Shown: piece after piece, positions 45,591 through 57,461 of the stretch
Layout: every line of letters starts with the position of its first letter
Position numbering within the stretch: position 1 is the first letter of the stretch
Origin: Cristatella mucedo
Taxonomy: Eukaryota; Bryozoa; Phylactolaemata; Cristatellidae
NCBI GenBank assembly: GCA_009760855.2
Contig: WPIO01000011.1
Coordinates: forward strand, 4,702,501 to 4,766,500
Length of the DNA stretch: 64,000 nt
Reading direction: 5' to 3'
Position numbers and translations under genes: made by a program
Notes under the pieces: model-generated
Database searches by the model: none
Told to the model about the DNA's origin: nothing
What the model saw: only the letters and a program-made list of their open reading frames with translations

Positions 45591-45990
45591 ATTAAGGAAA
45601 TCTTTCAGAAAGAAGATAACAAACAAACAAATTATTTTCGCAGTTCGAAGACAATAAACATACACCGCTGCTTCGGCATTGGTCGTTTAGCAGCTCAGGA
45701 CCGCTGAAAACGATGTGCCATAGTCGGCAGTAGGAGAGTAGTTGTCGTTGCGTAAGAATTGTGGAAGCGTGTTCCACAGTCTAGGATCTGCAGAGCTAAA
45801 GCTTCTGTCGCCAACCATCTTTAAGCGGAGGAATGGGACAGCTAATTTATTGTCCATACAGGACCCGAGGGCGCGAACAGGCTGAAACTGATGCAGCAGT
45901 TCAGCTAGGTACGAAGGAGCCAAGCCGTGGCGGGCCTTGTGGGTCAGCCTAAGAACTTTGCTCTGTATCCGTTGCCCAACCGGTTACCAT
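45590..45990 (-). mobile_element. LINE family 2 C-terminal fragment
   Basis: The frame 45687-45923 reads [19 protein letters not shown] and FSSADPRLWNTLPQF. The fragment ends at about 45990, where homology to the P450 3' flank begins. Confidence 0.85.
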
Positions 45991-46323
45991 ATTAGCTCTT
46001 GCAGCTAGATATGATGCGTACTTAATAACACGAGAAGTTGGAGAAGTTTAATTATTTCTGAAGGATTTAAGGAGCTAGCTAGCCTATAGCCCTGTATCCT
46101 TCCGATAAATACTAAAAATCGACAACTCAAAATTCCAGAATACTGATGTATTCGCACAAGGACGTTACCATGTCGTTCAATGTGCAAGAGCTTCAGCGGT
46201 AGAAGCCATAACTAACTCAAACAGCCGATATAGCATGACCTTTGAACTAGAAAACAGAGAATCAGTCACGTGTGATGTAGCGACATGCAACACACACCAA
46301 GGACTGAAAGCCATGTTATCCTA

Positions 46324-46508
46324 TCAGCAGTTACTCCTCCGTTTGAAAATGGTTGGATAAGGAAGCGGCTTGTGAACCAGACCAACTTTGCCCTCTGCCC
46401 GGACTGTGCATCCAATCGGAGTCTCGATGTTGAAGTGCTGCAGAACGCTGGTGAAGAACAGGAACAACTCAGCTCTGGCCAGACTCTCTCCGGGGCACGC
46501 ACGTCTCC
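46324..46508 (-). CDS. P450 copy C exon 5 (haem-binding, terminal)
   Basis: The exon encodes GRRACPGE through IFKRRSNC and TGA. The acceptor used here is ACATTTCAG; an extra in-frame acceptor (GTTGCAG) lies 27 nt upstream and would add nine residues before the haem loop. Apart from the edges it is almost identical to exon 5 of copies A and B. Confidence 0.9.
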
Positions 46509-49500
46509 CTGAAATGTAATGTAATGTTTCTCTGTCTGCAACTCCACAAAGCCATACAGACTATGCGGCCGTTAAGGAGGGGAACTTTGTAAAGCGAACT
46601 CACAGCCTAAGCGGCTTTCGGTACGCATTCGGTAGCCGACAGACTTCGTCTCACGCAACAAAGATAAAGTGGGAAGCATAGCAGAGTCAGGAGAGCACTT
46701 GAGGTAATGAGTAGCATGGTAGTAGCAGCTCAGGACCGCTGGAAAGGATGAGCCATAGTCGGAAGCAGGAGAGTAGTTGTCCTCGCGTAAGAATGATGGA
46801 AGCGAGTTCCACAGTCTAGGACCTGCAGAGCTGAAGCTTCTGTCGCCAAAGGTTTTTAAGCGGAGGAAGGGAACAGCCAATTTATTGTCCATACAGGACC
46901 TGAGGGCGCGAACAGGCTGGAACTGGCGTCGCAGTTCAGCTAGGTATGAAGTAGCCGAGCCGTGGTGGGCCTCGTGGGTCAGCGAAAGAACTTTGCTCTC
47001 TATCCGTTGCTCAACTGGCATCCATCCTAGCACTTTTAGCAGAGGAGACACATGCTCAAACAGCTGGGAATTGAATATTAGCCATGCAGCCATATTCATA
47101 ACCAGCTGCAGTGGCCTAGTTGCTTTCTTTGGCAGCCCTGCTAAAATGTAATTACAACAATCAATCCGATAATCTGAGCAAAAAGTCAAAGAGTCAGAAT
47201 GCCACATAGCTGGCTGATGTGCGTATTACTTGAGACCGAACCTGAAGAGTCTAACGAACTCGGTAATACAATTTGTCGCTCGCTCTGCAAGCTTGCCAAA
47301 GAGTGGCTTGTTCGCATGCGGGTATAGTTGTAATCACCTTACTTTGTTCGTCTCACACGTTGGAGTCTTCCTTCCGAATCTTTTTTTCTGAGTCCCCTTT
47401 CAGTACTAGTTTCCGCGTATAGGCGCTTGTATCACTTGTATCGCAAGGAAGATTTATCTTGTTTTGTCTTAATTACCGAACGAAGATTTTACAGGAAATT
47501 AGGTGCAGAAATATGCTGCATTTCAGTTGCTGGTGATTATCCTTAGGCAACTTGAAAAAATTTAAGTTGATTTTGTGCAGCTTCTAAAAGCAGATTGGCG
47601 GGCGAAATGGACAGTGATCGATAGCATATAAAAGTTTTTAATTCATCTTAACTACCTTCGAAGTTAGCATCAACACTAGTCCGCCATTTGTTTTTAATTT
47701 TTATTGTCGAGCTCTGGCTGCTAGCTCAGGTTACGATAAGAATTGCTCTCGATGTATTCGTGTTTTTAACAACATGCTAGGACACTGTCCAGCCACATCT
47801 GGTTCACTGCATTAATTTGAAAGTGCTCATGTGAGCCTAGATGCCGCAAATAAATTATTCTATGAGCGTCGTGCTGAAATACGTAGAAATTATTGCAATA
47901 TATTTATCTACTTCAGTAACTCCAAAAAAGCAAGAAGGAAAAATTGGTCTTCCGCATAAGAGTTTGCTATGCCCCAATAAAACCTCAAGTGGCTTTCGAT
48001 AAGTATACGGTGAGCAACAGAGAGGTATTACACGTTTAGCTTAATGATGTAAAAAGAGAAAATAACGAACATGACAGTACCGTGCTTCCTTCGAAGCAAA
48101 TGTAAATTACCTTGAAAGAGGTTGTGTTCTCAAAGGATGATATGGAAATGTGTTATTATCAGTATTATTACAAAGGAACCGAGCCAAGCTATAGGCAGCA
48201 GAGAAAATATTTTTATTGGAAGCGAAGATACTTTGAGCTCAGACGTCTCAAAGCTTATCTACAGACTAAAGTATGGCAAGATCGAAGGCGTGCAACCTGA
48301 AATTAGAGATTTATAAATAGTACACAAAATAGTTTTTAGATTGTGATCGGACAGAATGGATTATTTTCTAGACCACTCTAAATTAAGCCGAATAATAATT
48401 CTTCCGTCGGCGGATGAGATGAAATACGATGCAATAAGGGGCTGGAATATTACTTACCTATACCAAAAGGAATTAACTTCTTCGGCTTTTCAAATTCCCC
48501 CTCTGGGGTGAGAAAACGCTGCGGGTTGAAATGGTGAGGTCTGGAGAAGATACTGTCGTCCAAGTGAACATTGGAAAGACTGGCAAGCAATATTGTGTCT
48601 TTAGGAATAATATGTCCACCAATTATTACTTCGGCATCTACCTTGTGGGAAAGCGTTGTAATAGCAGTATCTGAAAGACGAAGCACTTCGGATAGCACTG
48701 CCTCGGTGTAGGGCATTTTAATCTTATCTTTCAGAGACGGCGGCCGCAATCCTGAAGGAAAATCAAGATTGGTAATTATTAATAAATGTATAATGCTAGA
48801 TGAAGCTATAGAGGAACTTTAACTGCATTAAAGCGATTTAATGGAATTAAAAGCTCAGTAGAGGAAGCAAAGACAAACTTACCAACACACCAGTCGATTT
48901 CTTTTTGCACTTTTTGTTGAACTTCAGGGTGCATAATCATGAATAACCACGTCCACATTAGTGTGTTAGCCGTAGTATCCGTTCCGGCGATGAACAGTTC
49001 AGCAACTGATGCCACACAATTCATTTCTTAAAAATAAAAATAAAAATAATCATCTTTGCAGAGAAAGCCGAAAACTCTACTTCGGGTTCAATGCTGATCA
49101 AAAGTAATGGCGATCTGGTCTCTCACTTGCTGCATCTGCAGGAGTATTGCTACAAAAATAAAAAATGCTCAGCAAAACTTTAGGAAATATGGATAGCCAA
49201 TGAAATTCATGTTAACCTTCCATCCACTGGGTGCTACCAAAATGTCTGTAGCCACCACTGCTTTAACGGAGGCGAATAGCATTCTGAATATATGCGTCGT
49301 ACCTGAGGATGTGTCTAGCTGAGATAATCAGCTCCGGTGGCAGGCTACTTCCGAATGAAGTCATTTCTGATTCCCCGGGGATCAGTAAAACAAAGCAGCT
49401 ACTGGGTGACGAAAGCATGATTAAGTGCGCCCGGCGTTCTTAAATCCAGTTCCGAGTACCCTAATGCCGTCTGTTTGATTGTATAAGAACCGCAATAAAG

Positions 49501-52500
49501 CAATCTGGGAAACAGCATTTCTGCTAAAGCTCACGGTCTACGCATATCCATCGTGAAGACCCTCAGTAATGCCATCAATGAGACCACATTTCAGCGAAGG
49601 CTTTGACGATCACAAGGCTTCATGAGCCGCTGATGCAGATATCGCGAAGTCAAAGGAATTCGCACAAAAACGTTACAAATGACACCTCTAATAAAATTTG
49701 CGTCGATTTGAGGGTCCTAGACATACAGTTCTGTCTGCTGAGACACTCAAAACCTCACTCTCTCCACCAGTGGCCCCTGTTGCAGCCGGTGTTGAGTACT
49801 CACAAGATCCAGCTCGACCGTGCACGCCTCCTCTGTCATCCCATGCTCGTTCAGTCATTAATCTTGCATTTCCAGTCCGTATCTTGGCGAGGATTTGTAA
49901 ATTAGCTATAGACAATCGAAACAGCTGCACGTACCGTGGGGAAATACTGGCTCCCAGTTAACGTCAGTATCGAGGTTTCTAACCAAAACCTACGTTCTCC
50001 GTTAGAACTACATGTTGAATATTACGAAACACTTTTCAATTGCCGTCATTAGAACTGCAGCTCGTTTCTGTGACTTTTTATTGTGACAAAACAAGATGCT
50101 AACTTCAATGACCGCTTTAACCTTTTACCTCCAGAATGAACCTTACTTTTTTGGCAGAACTTGTCAGAATAACGAAAGCAACTTCTTAGTTAAGCCAACT
50201 ACTTACTTACTGCCCATTAATATGCCAAACGGAAAATCAGGGAGGCACGAGAAGATTGCGTCGCTAAGAGGAGTTTTAGAATTAGGCTGCATTCTTGAAT
50301 TACTTTCAAGGTTATTATAAGAGACAGGTTTATTTTGTCAAAAGAGAGAATTGAACAATAATTGATGCCCAGGTAAATTTTATATTTGTGTGTCCCTTTT
50401 AATGAACCAAAATGTCAGGAAAGCCTGCTGAAGTTTAGAGTTGACTTATAATATAAGCTTTGAATACAGTATATAAGATACAATTACATCGGCACTGGTC
50501 TTCAGTCGTAGCTAATTTTGGTTGCAGTGTGGAATTATGCTTGAAGATATATAGATACAAGATATTTGCATGGTGTGTTTGTCACCTGTCGGCAATATAG
50601 GAGTCGTTTGTTGCCAAGATAGACTTTATATCGTTCTGGGTAAAGCAGAAGGAGAATGGGTCTAAAAGTATTTTGGCGAGAACGAACTGTCTATATTCAG
50701 GCTATTTGAATATAGTTTCGAATCATGATATATAGCAGATAACAAACAGCTCGTTTCGCTATGCAGAGTTTTTCGAAGTGCAGGTCAGAACTAAAGAAGT
50801 TGATAAACCAATTTCCTGAATTTTTCATGTGTTTTACATCGGAAGGCTAACTATAATAAAGTTATGACATGATGACATTGCAAAAGAACCTAAAATCATC
50901 TTTCTATTATACAGTATTAATTGGGTCGCATTGATACATCTCCTTTGTGCTTGTAATAATAATAATAATAATGGTCATAATAAAAATAAAAATGCATTTG
51001 ATATAGCGCCCTCAGAGAACTCAATCTCTTTGTAGGTACTTTACATTTTCAGCGAAGAAAATTATGTTTGCTGGTGCTGTGCTTATTGTTATTAATCGTA
51101 TCTACATGTTCGCTCTGCACACGTCAAATCTAAGGTTATGCTTGATGACATTGCCAATGTTAACACAGATCATTTGGTCACGCTTTCTTTAGAGCATTTA
51201 TGAAATGCATAAACGGGGAAAGTTAAGAAAATCTATAACATTTAAAGAGCATTTGTCCGACGATTGAATACGTGTGTATGGTACCTTTTTGAAAGACAAA
51301 TATGTTAGAACTTGGATCAGAAGTTCTGACGATTTCCGCATGAAAGTGAAAATTCGTTGTGCAAACCACGCCTAACCCATATGTTAACCGGAAGCAACGA
51401 ATCTAAAACTACGAAATTTACCAATCTCTGCATCATATGCAACTTATGTCTCAACTTTTTGAACCTTTGTAGATCGCTAAAGATGCTTGAAGGTTGTTAA
51501 GGTGCATTCTTGCGACTTTTATAAAGACTCGACAAGTTGGAATACAAGACGCCTATTATGCAGAGATCAGTCAATTTTTTATTTGTCTATTTTTCGCTTC
51601 CGGTTTGCATCTGGGTTAGGCGTTGTTTGCATGACCAATTTTTTTTTATGTGGAAGTCATCAGAACTTCAGGTCCCAGTTTTAACATTAACATTTTAATG
51701 GTACTTGTCTTTCGACAGGTACCATTAACACATATTCGATTGTCGGACACATTTTATAGGTATTTTCTTGACATTCCCCGTAAAAAGATTCAGTTCTCTG
51801 AGATACAAGTGTATAGCTACTATTATTATGATTACCAAGCACAGTTATAGGGTGAATTAAATAACTCGCTAAAACAGGGGGTGTATCAAACAGGGAATAA
51901 TAACAAATACACTCAGTGGTTCTGGTATGGCCTTGAGAAAGTTAAGTACTTTCTAGTCACTTTCACGTGCTGGAAAGGAAAGATGGCGTTTGAGCAAGAG
52001 GAGCCCGAACTACGTACTGCTACAGTAAGGCCGAAAAATATTTTGGACAATAGTGCTCGTTTTGGTGTTATTGGAAATAATGAGCGCATCCATGCCCGGG
52101 GGTAATAATTCCTTTTCAAGTAATTCTTGTTCTGAGTCAAAAGAACTTACGGCACAGCCCTCAAAACACCCAATGCCTCAGGGAAAGCTTACCGTCGAAA
52201 GAAGACTGCTCATTATGCTGCTTCATCTCCTTCATTTGGATGAGATACGCATCGATAAAATCGCGAGGACTCTCGGGATTCAACGTCTCCTTATGCTGCT
52301 GAATAACATTCAGAAAATATTGCATATTAGTGCCCAGGTTTTTGACATATTCATGGTAGCCAAAAATGTCTCCAGGTAAGAATTTTAGCGGCGTCGCGTC
52401 AACGAGGCTCATTTTCCTTATGAGCTTGGTCTGATTTAACAAATTATTCAGAAGTGAGGCGAAAACAGGGTCGTCGTACTCAAAGCGGGAGCCAAAAACC

Positions 52501-55500
52501 ATGTTGCAAATGACATTAGAAATCGCTCGATGCGTATGGCTGTCGATGTTAACAGGACGTCCGTCCAGCTCCTCCAGTTGCTTGAGGAACGGTCTAACCT
52601 CCTCCATGATCTTGATCTCCATGTCAACCTTGCCCATGCCCTGCTCTCGTAGTACGGTAAGAGCAAACTTTCGCTGCTCCTTCCAGTGAGGAGATGCAAT
52701 AATTCCCTTATCTGCAATGGTTGTTTGCATCAGAGCGGTTGGACGCCAGCTTGATTGGGGCAATTAACATTTACTGCCTGGGCCAGTAAAACCTGTTCAA
52801 AATCAAGTATCGAGCACACAAGCGCTTAAAGGGATCAGGAAATAATCACCTAAGTGCAGCTATGCCTCGTAAATGTGTAGAATCTAATCTGATCAAATAC
52901 CACGAAATTCCAAGCACTCTGGGATGTGTTGTTTTGATGTCTTATTAGACTTGCTAAAGCACAAGGATTATCACTAAATGAATTAATAGGTTGCGAATCG
53001 TTGCTGAAGATTCGTTTAAAAAGATATTTATTTTAGAAGTCGCCATTCATCTGCTCGTTATTGTAGATAAATTAGGATTTAACCCGAAGATTTTTTGACT
53101 GCCTTCAACTGGCAACCGTTGCGACTCAACTCAATAAATTACTTGCTACTTCATAGATATTTATCGCTTGTGGCATCAGATGTCTGAACATTTTCTACGT
53201 TAATCTCATGCCTTCAACGTGCCAACTACTCCTTGAAAGTAAAATAATAATAATAAAAAATCGTAGCTGATTAAACAGCCTATTTTTGTATAGCGACAGA
53301 AGAGTCTTTACGGCTATCACCACCGCTTGCAGTGGCGATAAAAGATCGCCCACCGCAGGAATCGAACCCATGACCTCGTGACCGAGGTCGTGAAAGCAAC
53401 CGCCTTACCTAGTGTGCCATCACGGCTACATGTCTCTCAAGAAAGTGATCCGTTCTTCCTATTGGCACACGATCAACGAATATGTGCAACTCTGCAGACT
53501 TGTATTTCGTCTACTTAAAAGGTCTACCTGCTTAAAGATTATCTGTATCCGTTTGTCGTTTGATCGTAGCAACCCTTAGCAATTCATGTATGTAAATGTT
53601 TGCACAAATATATGCACAAATATAAATACTGTAATGCAATGCATTCTAGTCCATCACATTCCGTAACTTCACAAAGCCTCAAGACCATGTAAGTGTTTCG
53701 CAGGAGAGTTTTTATAGCAATCTCATAGCCTAAGCGGCTTTTGGTACGCATTTGGTAGCCAAAAGACTTTATATCACACACAAAATAGAAAGTAATTAGC
53801 ATTTGCTTAATTTAGAGAGCATCTGAAGAGCATCTCAATCTTTATCATTAGCCCTTCGCTTTCACCCGTATAGCTCGAGCCTACGAACACGGTCGTCAAC
53901 GGCTAACACTGCACGATGTCCTTATTTTGTTTACAATTTTTAATAAGGAAGACAACAAAGCATTAGACTAAATAGAGCGCATTCACCCCTCGCGCTCGGT
54001 TAGCGACAGTAAAAAGGTTAACTTGTGTCATTTCTGTGTCATGCATGCGTTCATATTTCTGTCAGATATTGCTGAACCTGCTGTAATGCTTTGGATGTTA
54101 ACAGATCAGTGCAAATTATTAAAGGGGACTTCAGTTTGTACGTCGCCTGAAAGTTAGTACAAGATTTAAGTACAGACGAGTGCCTCATAGGCTTTCAAAA
54201 GGAAAGATTCTTCATGATCTCATAACAGAGTCTATCCTTAAATTAACACGCATTATATAGAATGATTTAAAAAAAACTTATGCAGACCTTTTCTGTCATA
54301 GCAATAAAGGTAATTACTCGTTTATATAGCTTCAAAATGGAACACAATCTTCATCAACGTGCTTTAAAATTCGATTTGAGACTACAAATGAACATGAATT
54401 TATTAAAAGTAAGCTATTAGGCATAGGCTAGCATGCGAAAGTGCTTAGTTATCTGGATTGCACCTGGATGTAAAATAACAAAGGCAGGTATTCCAAGCGC
54501 CTGGCTGGAGGACTCAAGTCCAAAATATGAGATACATCATGCAGAGGTTAGCTAGCAAAGTACACAGAAACCAAAAAGACAACTTAGCTGGAATGGAAAG
54601 ACAAATGCGATATTATTTGGGACTGAGATCATGCAAAGGCGATGCAAGTATTGACACAAAGTCCGAATCAAGTTTATGGATGAATACAATTTCGGAACAA
54701 GCCATTTCCGAATAACGACGGATGCGTTCTTAATTCGCTACAAGAGCATGAAGACCTTTATGGGGGGGGGGCTTGTCTCAGCTATCGCTGCAAGGCATTG
54801 CTTGCTGGTACGCCGTATCCATTCATAATATAGGCGAACGATAAACGCAGTGTTGCAAGCATTCCACATTTACTCACTAGCACTGTATGGTGCATTGCAG
54901 CGTTAGAAGGCTCAGTGAAGATGAATCGATGCTCGGTTTTCACTGCAGGCAATTGGTTTGGCATGTTTATGGTTTAAGTTGCGGTTTATAATTGATGTTC
55001 AGATTAAGAGCTTTGCATGTAGGTGTAAGCGGTGAATTACATGTACGGTCAAAATTTCATTGCTTAGCAATTGCTTTGGCAGCTTCCGTGCTGCACGTCT
55101 GTGCAGATAAACGGTTAGTCTGGTTTATAGTTTAGGCTGTAGCAGAGCAATAAAGCCCTAAAGTTTAATGCAGCCGAAACCTAAGAACCAGGAGACTGGA
55201 TCGACGCTCGACTCGCAGATAGTCGGGAGATTCAGGGGAACCTGCGTCAGCTGGAGGCGAACTGACATAGTGCGCCGAAGTGTTTGAGCAGCCGAGGGTC
55301 AAGGTCAGGAGGATTTTCGGAGCGTCGATCAAACCATACGGCAAATCGACCACCTGGCGACCTAGCCAGCTGAGTTTTCACAACATATTGTGGGCAGGCA
55401 GCCTCGTCATCATCTTTCGACGACGGCTGGAGTTCCCGAGTCGTTGTGTATACGGCCAAAGGCCGACGGCTCGAGAGGCGGACGCTGCGGTTGCTAGACA

Positions 55501-56727
55501 CGTTCGAGCATGCACACTCTTGACGGATCGCTCTCGTAACGAGCAAGGCGGCGAAGTAGGAGCGTTTTCCGGTGTTTAGGAGTCGGGTCTTCTGTATTGC
55601 TGCTTCCGGGGCGCTAGGGGTTTCTGCAGAGCCACATGTAGCCTGAAAACCGGCGCTTCGAAATGTTTACTCGGCAGGACCGCGCTGGCTAGTCATACGG
55701 TCGGCTTGGGGTCCGTACGTGGGTTTTGCTGAGTGCTTGCAAGCAGCGTGGGGATAAAACTGAACAAGACGCGACACAGCGGGCTTCCAAATAGAGCTTC
55801 GTAAAACTGCCTATTTACGTGTCCATCTTGTTACGGGTCACGCCACGAACTCACAATTCGCTTGTAATGGCTAGTAGGCTAGCACTAGAAACGCTACTAG
55901 CGAGGCGACCAGCGTGTTGTGCGAAGACTCGCAACGAATCAAATTCGGCAGTTGGCTACGCCGCTTGTAAGCGGCAGGGTACCCCTCCTCAGCCAAGCGT
56001 TCGGCGTTACCACTGTTTTCTTAAATTGAAGCTCCCCTCTTGCAACACAATTGCGTCAATTGCAAAAGTAAGCTCTACAAGTTGCGTCATCAATAATTCT
56101 CGTAGTAATACAGCAACTAACAGTTACATACTTTTGCTAAACAATCACCAGCGTAAGGAGAAACGGCAGGATTAACGTTAAAGGTGCAAGGAGTTATAGC
56201 CCTAGAATTAAAATCAATAAAGCTATTGATTTTAAAACAACCGATACATGCATGACATACGGGAATTCAGTGATATCCTGCATCGGTCGGAGAAGCGAAT
56301 AGCAGTTCAATGCTTACCAAGAGTAATGCTATTATCTGGCGCGCAACTAGTCAAAGCATTAGGCCTATATACAATTCTCCTTACCAGAATAGTTGGACAT
56401 ACGCGTAAGTATGCCGGAGCCCCGAGGCCTGGAGCTGCATAGGTCAGCTTGGCGAACGAAGGCGTCGTGTATAACGTCGTAGTCGGTCATGAAAACTCTT
56501 GGGCTGCGACCAATAATTGTGGCATACACCGGACCAAACTTACGCTTCCAAAGCGTTCGGTATTTAAGGATGTCTTCGAAATCAATGAGATTGGACCTCA
56601 GCAAGGTTAACAGGGAAGGTCCCTTAGGGTATTTTCGCTTCAAGAGCCCGAGCGCCGTAGCAAGCCCTGCGATAGCCAACGCAGCGGCCGACAGTAACAG
56701 CAGTATGGTCCACTCCAGAAGCCACAT
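46324..56727 (-). CDS. Cytochrome P450, CYP2-like, copy C (494 aa, five coding exons)
   Basis: Exons 56385-56727, 52193-52711, 48883-49026, 48458-48751 and 46324-46508 join in phase 1 into an uninterrupted 494-residue frame. Motifs match copy B, shifted by two residues: an N-terminal anchor, YPKGP, WKEQR, AGTDTT, EVLR, NPQRF and FGIGRRACPG. Substitutions relative to B are spread through the substrate-recognition regions of exons 2 and 4, so specificity may differ. The gene is longer than B (10.4 versus 7.2 kb) because repeats entered introns 1, 2 and 4. The exon 5 acceptor is altered compared with A and B. The promoter block is conserved with B. It is predicted to be an ER monooxygenase; the substrate is unknown. 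Confidence 0.93.
46545..47210 (-). mobile_element. LINE family 2, long C-terminal ORF in intron 4 of copy C
   Basis: A 211-aa open frame (46572-47207) contains [63 protein letters not shown] and [12 protein letters not shown]. It is the best-preserved family-2 copy. The P450 intron sequence resumes on both sides, so the insertion postdates duplication. The upstream RT is absent (5' truncated). Confidence 0.92.
47211..48457. other. Remaining intron 4 of P450 copy C
   Basis: Homologous to intron 4 of A and B at both ends. A plus-strand L2-like tail lies at 48095-48172. No gene is seen. Confidence 0.7.
48095..48172 (+). repeat. L2-type LINE 3' tail, diverged
   Basis: GCAAATGTAAATTACC, GAAAGAGGTTGTGTTCTC and ATTATTA are in the usual order. 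Confidence 0.65.
48458..48751 (-). CDS. P450 copy C exon 4
   Basis: 294 nt, phase 1 to 1: [35 protein letters not shown]. Roughly four in five bases match copy B by eye. Confidence 0.95.
48883..49026 (-). CDS. P450 copy C exon 3 (I-helix)
   Basis: 144 nt: [21 protein letters not shown], ending KEIDWCV. The acceptor TTTTTAAG and donor GTAAGT are the same as in copy B. Confidence 0.95.
50860..51220 (+). mobile_element. Old L2-type 3' end interrupted by a younger minus-strand L2 tail
   Basis: The older plus-strand sequence (TTTGTGCTTG, then GCTGGTGCTGTGCTTATTG, ACACGTCAAATCTAAGG) is split by an AAT run and a minus-strand tail (50957-51060). Confidence 0.7.
51235..51790. mobile_element. Unclassified element as an inverted dimer
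   Basis: The arm at about 51235-51545 is the reverse complement of the arm at about 51548-51790, and both match the monomer at 16590-17121. Shared landmarks are GCAGAGAT, CTTCCGGTT, TTCGAAAGGTACC-like and ACATTCCCC. Arms are diverged from each other. No coding capacity is seen. Confidence 0.75.
52193..52711 (-). CDS. P450 copy C exon 2
   Basis: 519 nt, same length and phases as B. It encodes [46 protein letters not shown] and [15 protein letters not shown]. The acceptor is CATTGCAG and the donor GTAAGC. Confidence 0.95.
53267..53432 (-). mobile_element. SINE-1, well preserved
   Basis: Nearly the same as 22976-23145, with B-box complement GAATCGAACCC near 53360 and the GGCTATCACCACCGCTTGC block. 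Confidence 0.85.
53584..53770 (-). mobile_element. LINE family 2, extreme 3' end
   Basis: The minus frame reads [16 protein letters not shown], matching the C terminus of the 46572 copy. Confidence 0.75.
56385..56727 (-). CDS. P450 copy C exon 1 (start, membrane anchor)
   Basis: The ATG at 56727 opens [21 protein letters not shown], then [22 protein letters not shown] and [22 protein letters not shown]. The donor GTAAGG is phase 1. It is two codons longer than B near its 3' end ([10 protein letters not shown] versus GVLMSIYS). Confidence 0.95.
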
Positions 56728-56758
56728 GTTCCTGCCGCGGTATAACTTCCAATAGTGC

Positions 56759-57351
56759 CTGCAACTGTTACCACGTACAAATGTTGGTCAGTGATTAGCA
56801 CCCCAAGATATTAAACACGGCTAAAGAGAGTTTCTTCCGCGTCATTGTCTGTTAATGATTATTGACCATGGCAGGGATCATCACTTCAGCCAGACTTATA
56901 CAAAAGCTTAAGCCATATCGTGCAGTTACAGTGAGCCAAAAATGTGGCAGGCAGCAGTTACCTATTTGAATGCATTGCCTGACTAAAATGCACTAATAAG
57001 CATAGTTTCGTGGAAACTCTGGCGGCGCCATAAGAAGCTGGCGTGACCCAGTGGTTAAGGTGCTCTCGCCCCCGACCCAGGTCTGGTCGAGGTCGTGGGC
57101 TCGAGCCCCGAGGCACACGGGAAGCGCCTGATACAGAGATCAAGTTCTCTCAGGTGCCATGCAAACGAATTGTATATGCGAAAAAATGTTAAAAAACCTG
57201 CATAACTTGGAGTACTTAGATTCGAAACCTTAGGAACGGTACCCCTACCGAACAGATTTGCTGTTGGGCTCACATGCCATTAGATCCCATAAAAATGTCC
57301 CCGAGGAGAGCAGCGCTGAACCCGAGACAGCTACGAGCAATTTTGCCATAC
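56759..57351. other. Probable 5' UTR intron of copy C
   Basis: The acceptor GTTGCAG (ending 56759) and donor TCAG|GTATGG (border 57352/57351) parallel copy B. A SINE-2 copy (57035-57180) sits inside and is absent from B. Confidence 0.5.
57035..57180 (+). mobile_element. SINE-2, tRNA-derived
   Basis: A box TGACCCAGTGGTTAAGG, B box GGGCTCGAGCCC near 57098, tail GAAGCGCCTGA, TCAAGTTCTCTCAGG. Confidence 0.85.
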
Positions 57352-57461
57352 CTGATCAGCTTGGCAGGAGTAGTCTGTTAGTAATGCTGGTAAATTTTGC
57401 TTCACGGTAGGAATTACTAGAAGCAAGTGACAGCGGCTCCAGAGAGAGGGACCTTTTATCG
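57352..57461 (-). promoter_or_regulatory. Core promoter and non-coding exon of P450 copy C
   Basis: The minus strand carries GATAAAAGGT at about 57451-57460, and the region down to the donor at 57352 aligns with copy B. Confidence 0.5.

Larger units (their letters stand above)
49027..52192. other. Intron 2 of P450 copy C
   Basis: Homologous to intron 2 of A and B. It has a nested L2 insertion (50957-51060 within an older L2 end) and the inverted-dimer element (51235-51790). No gene is seen. Confidence 0.75.
52712..56384. other. Intron 1 of P450 copy C
   Basis: A SINE-1 copy (53267-53432), a LINE family-2 end (53584-53770) and a GC-rich block shared with copy B (55190-56020) are present. Sequence at 53800-55150 is unrecognised. 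Confidence 0.65.
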
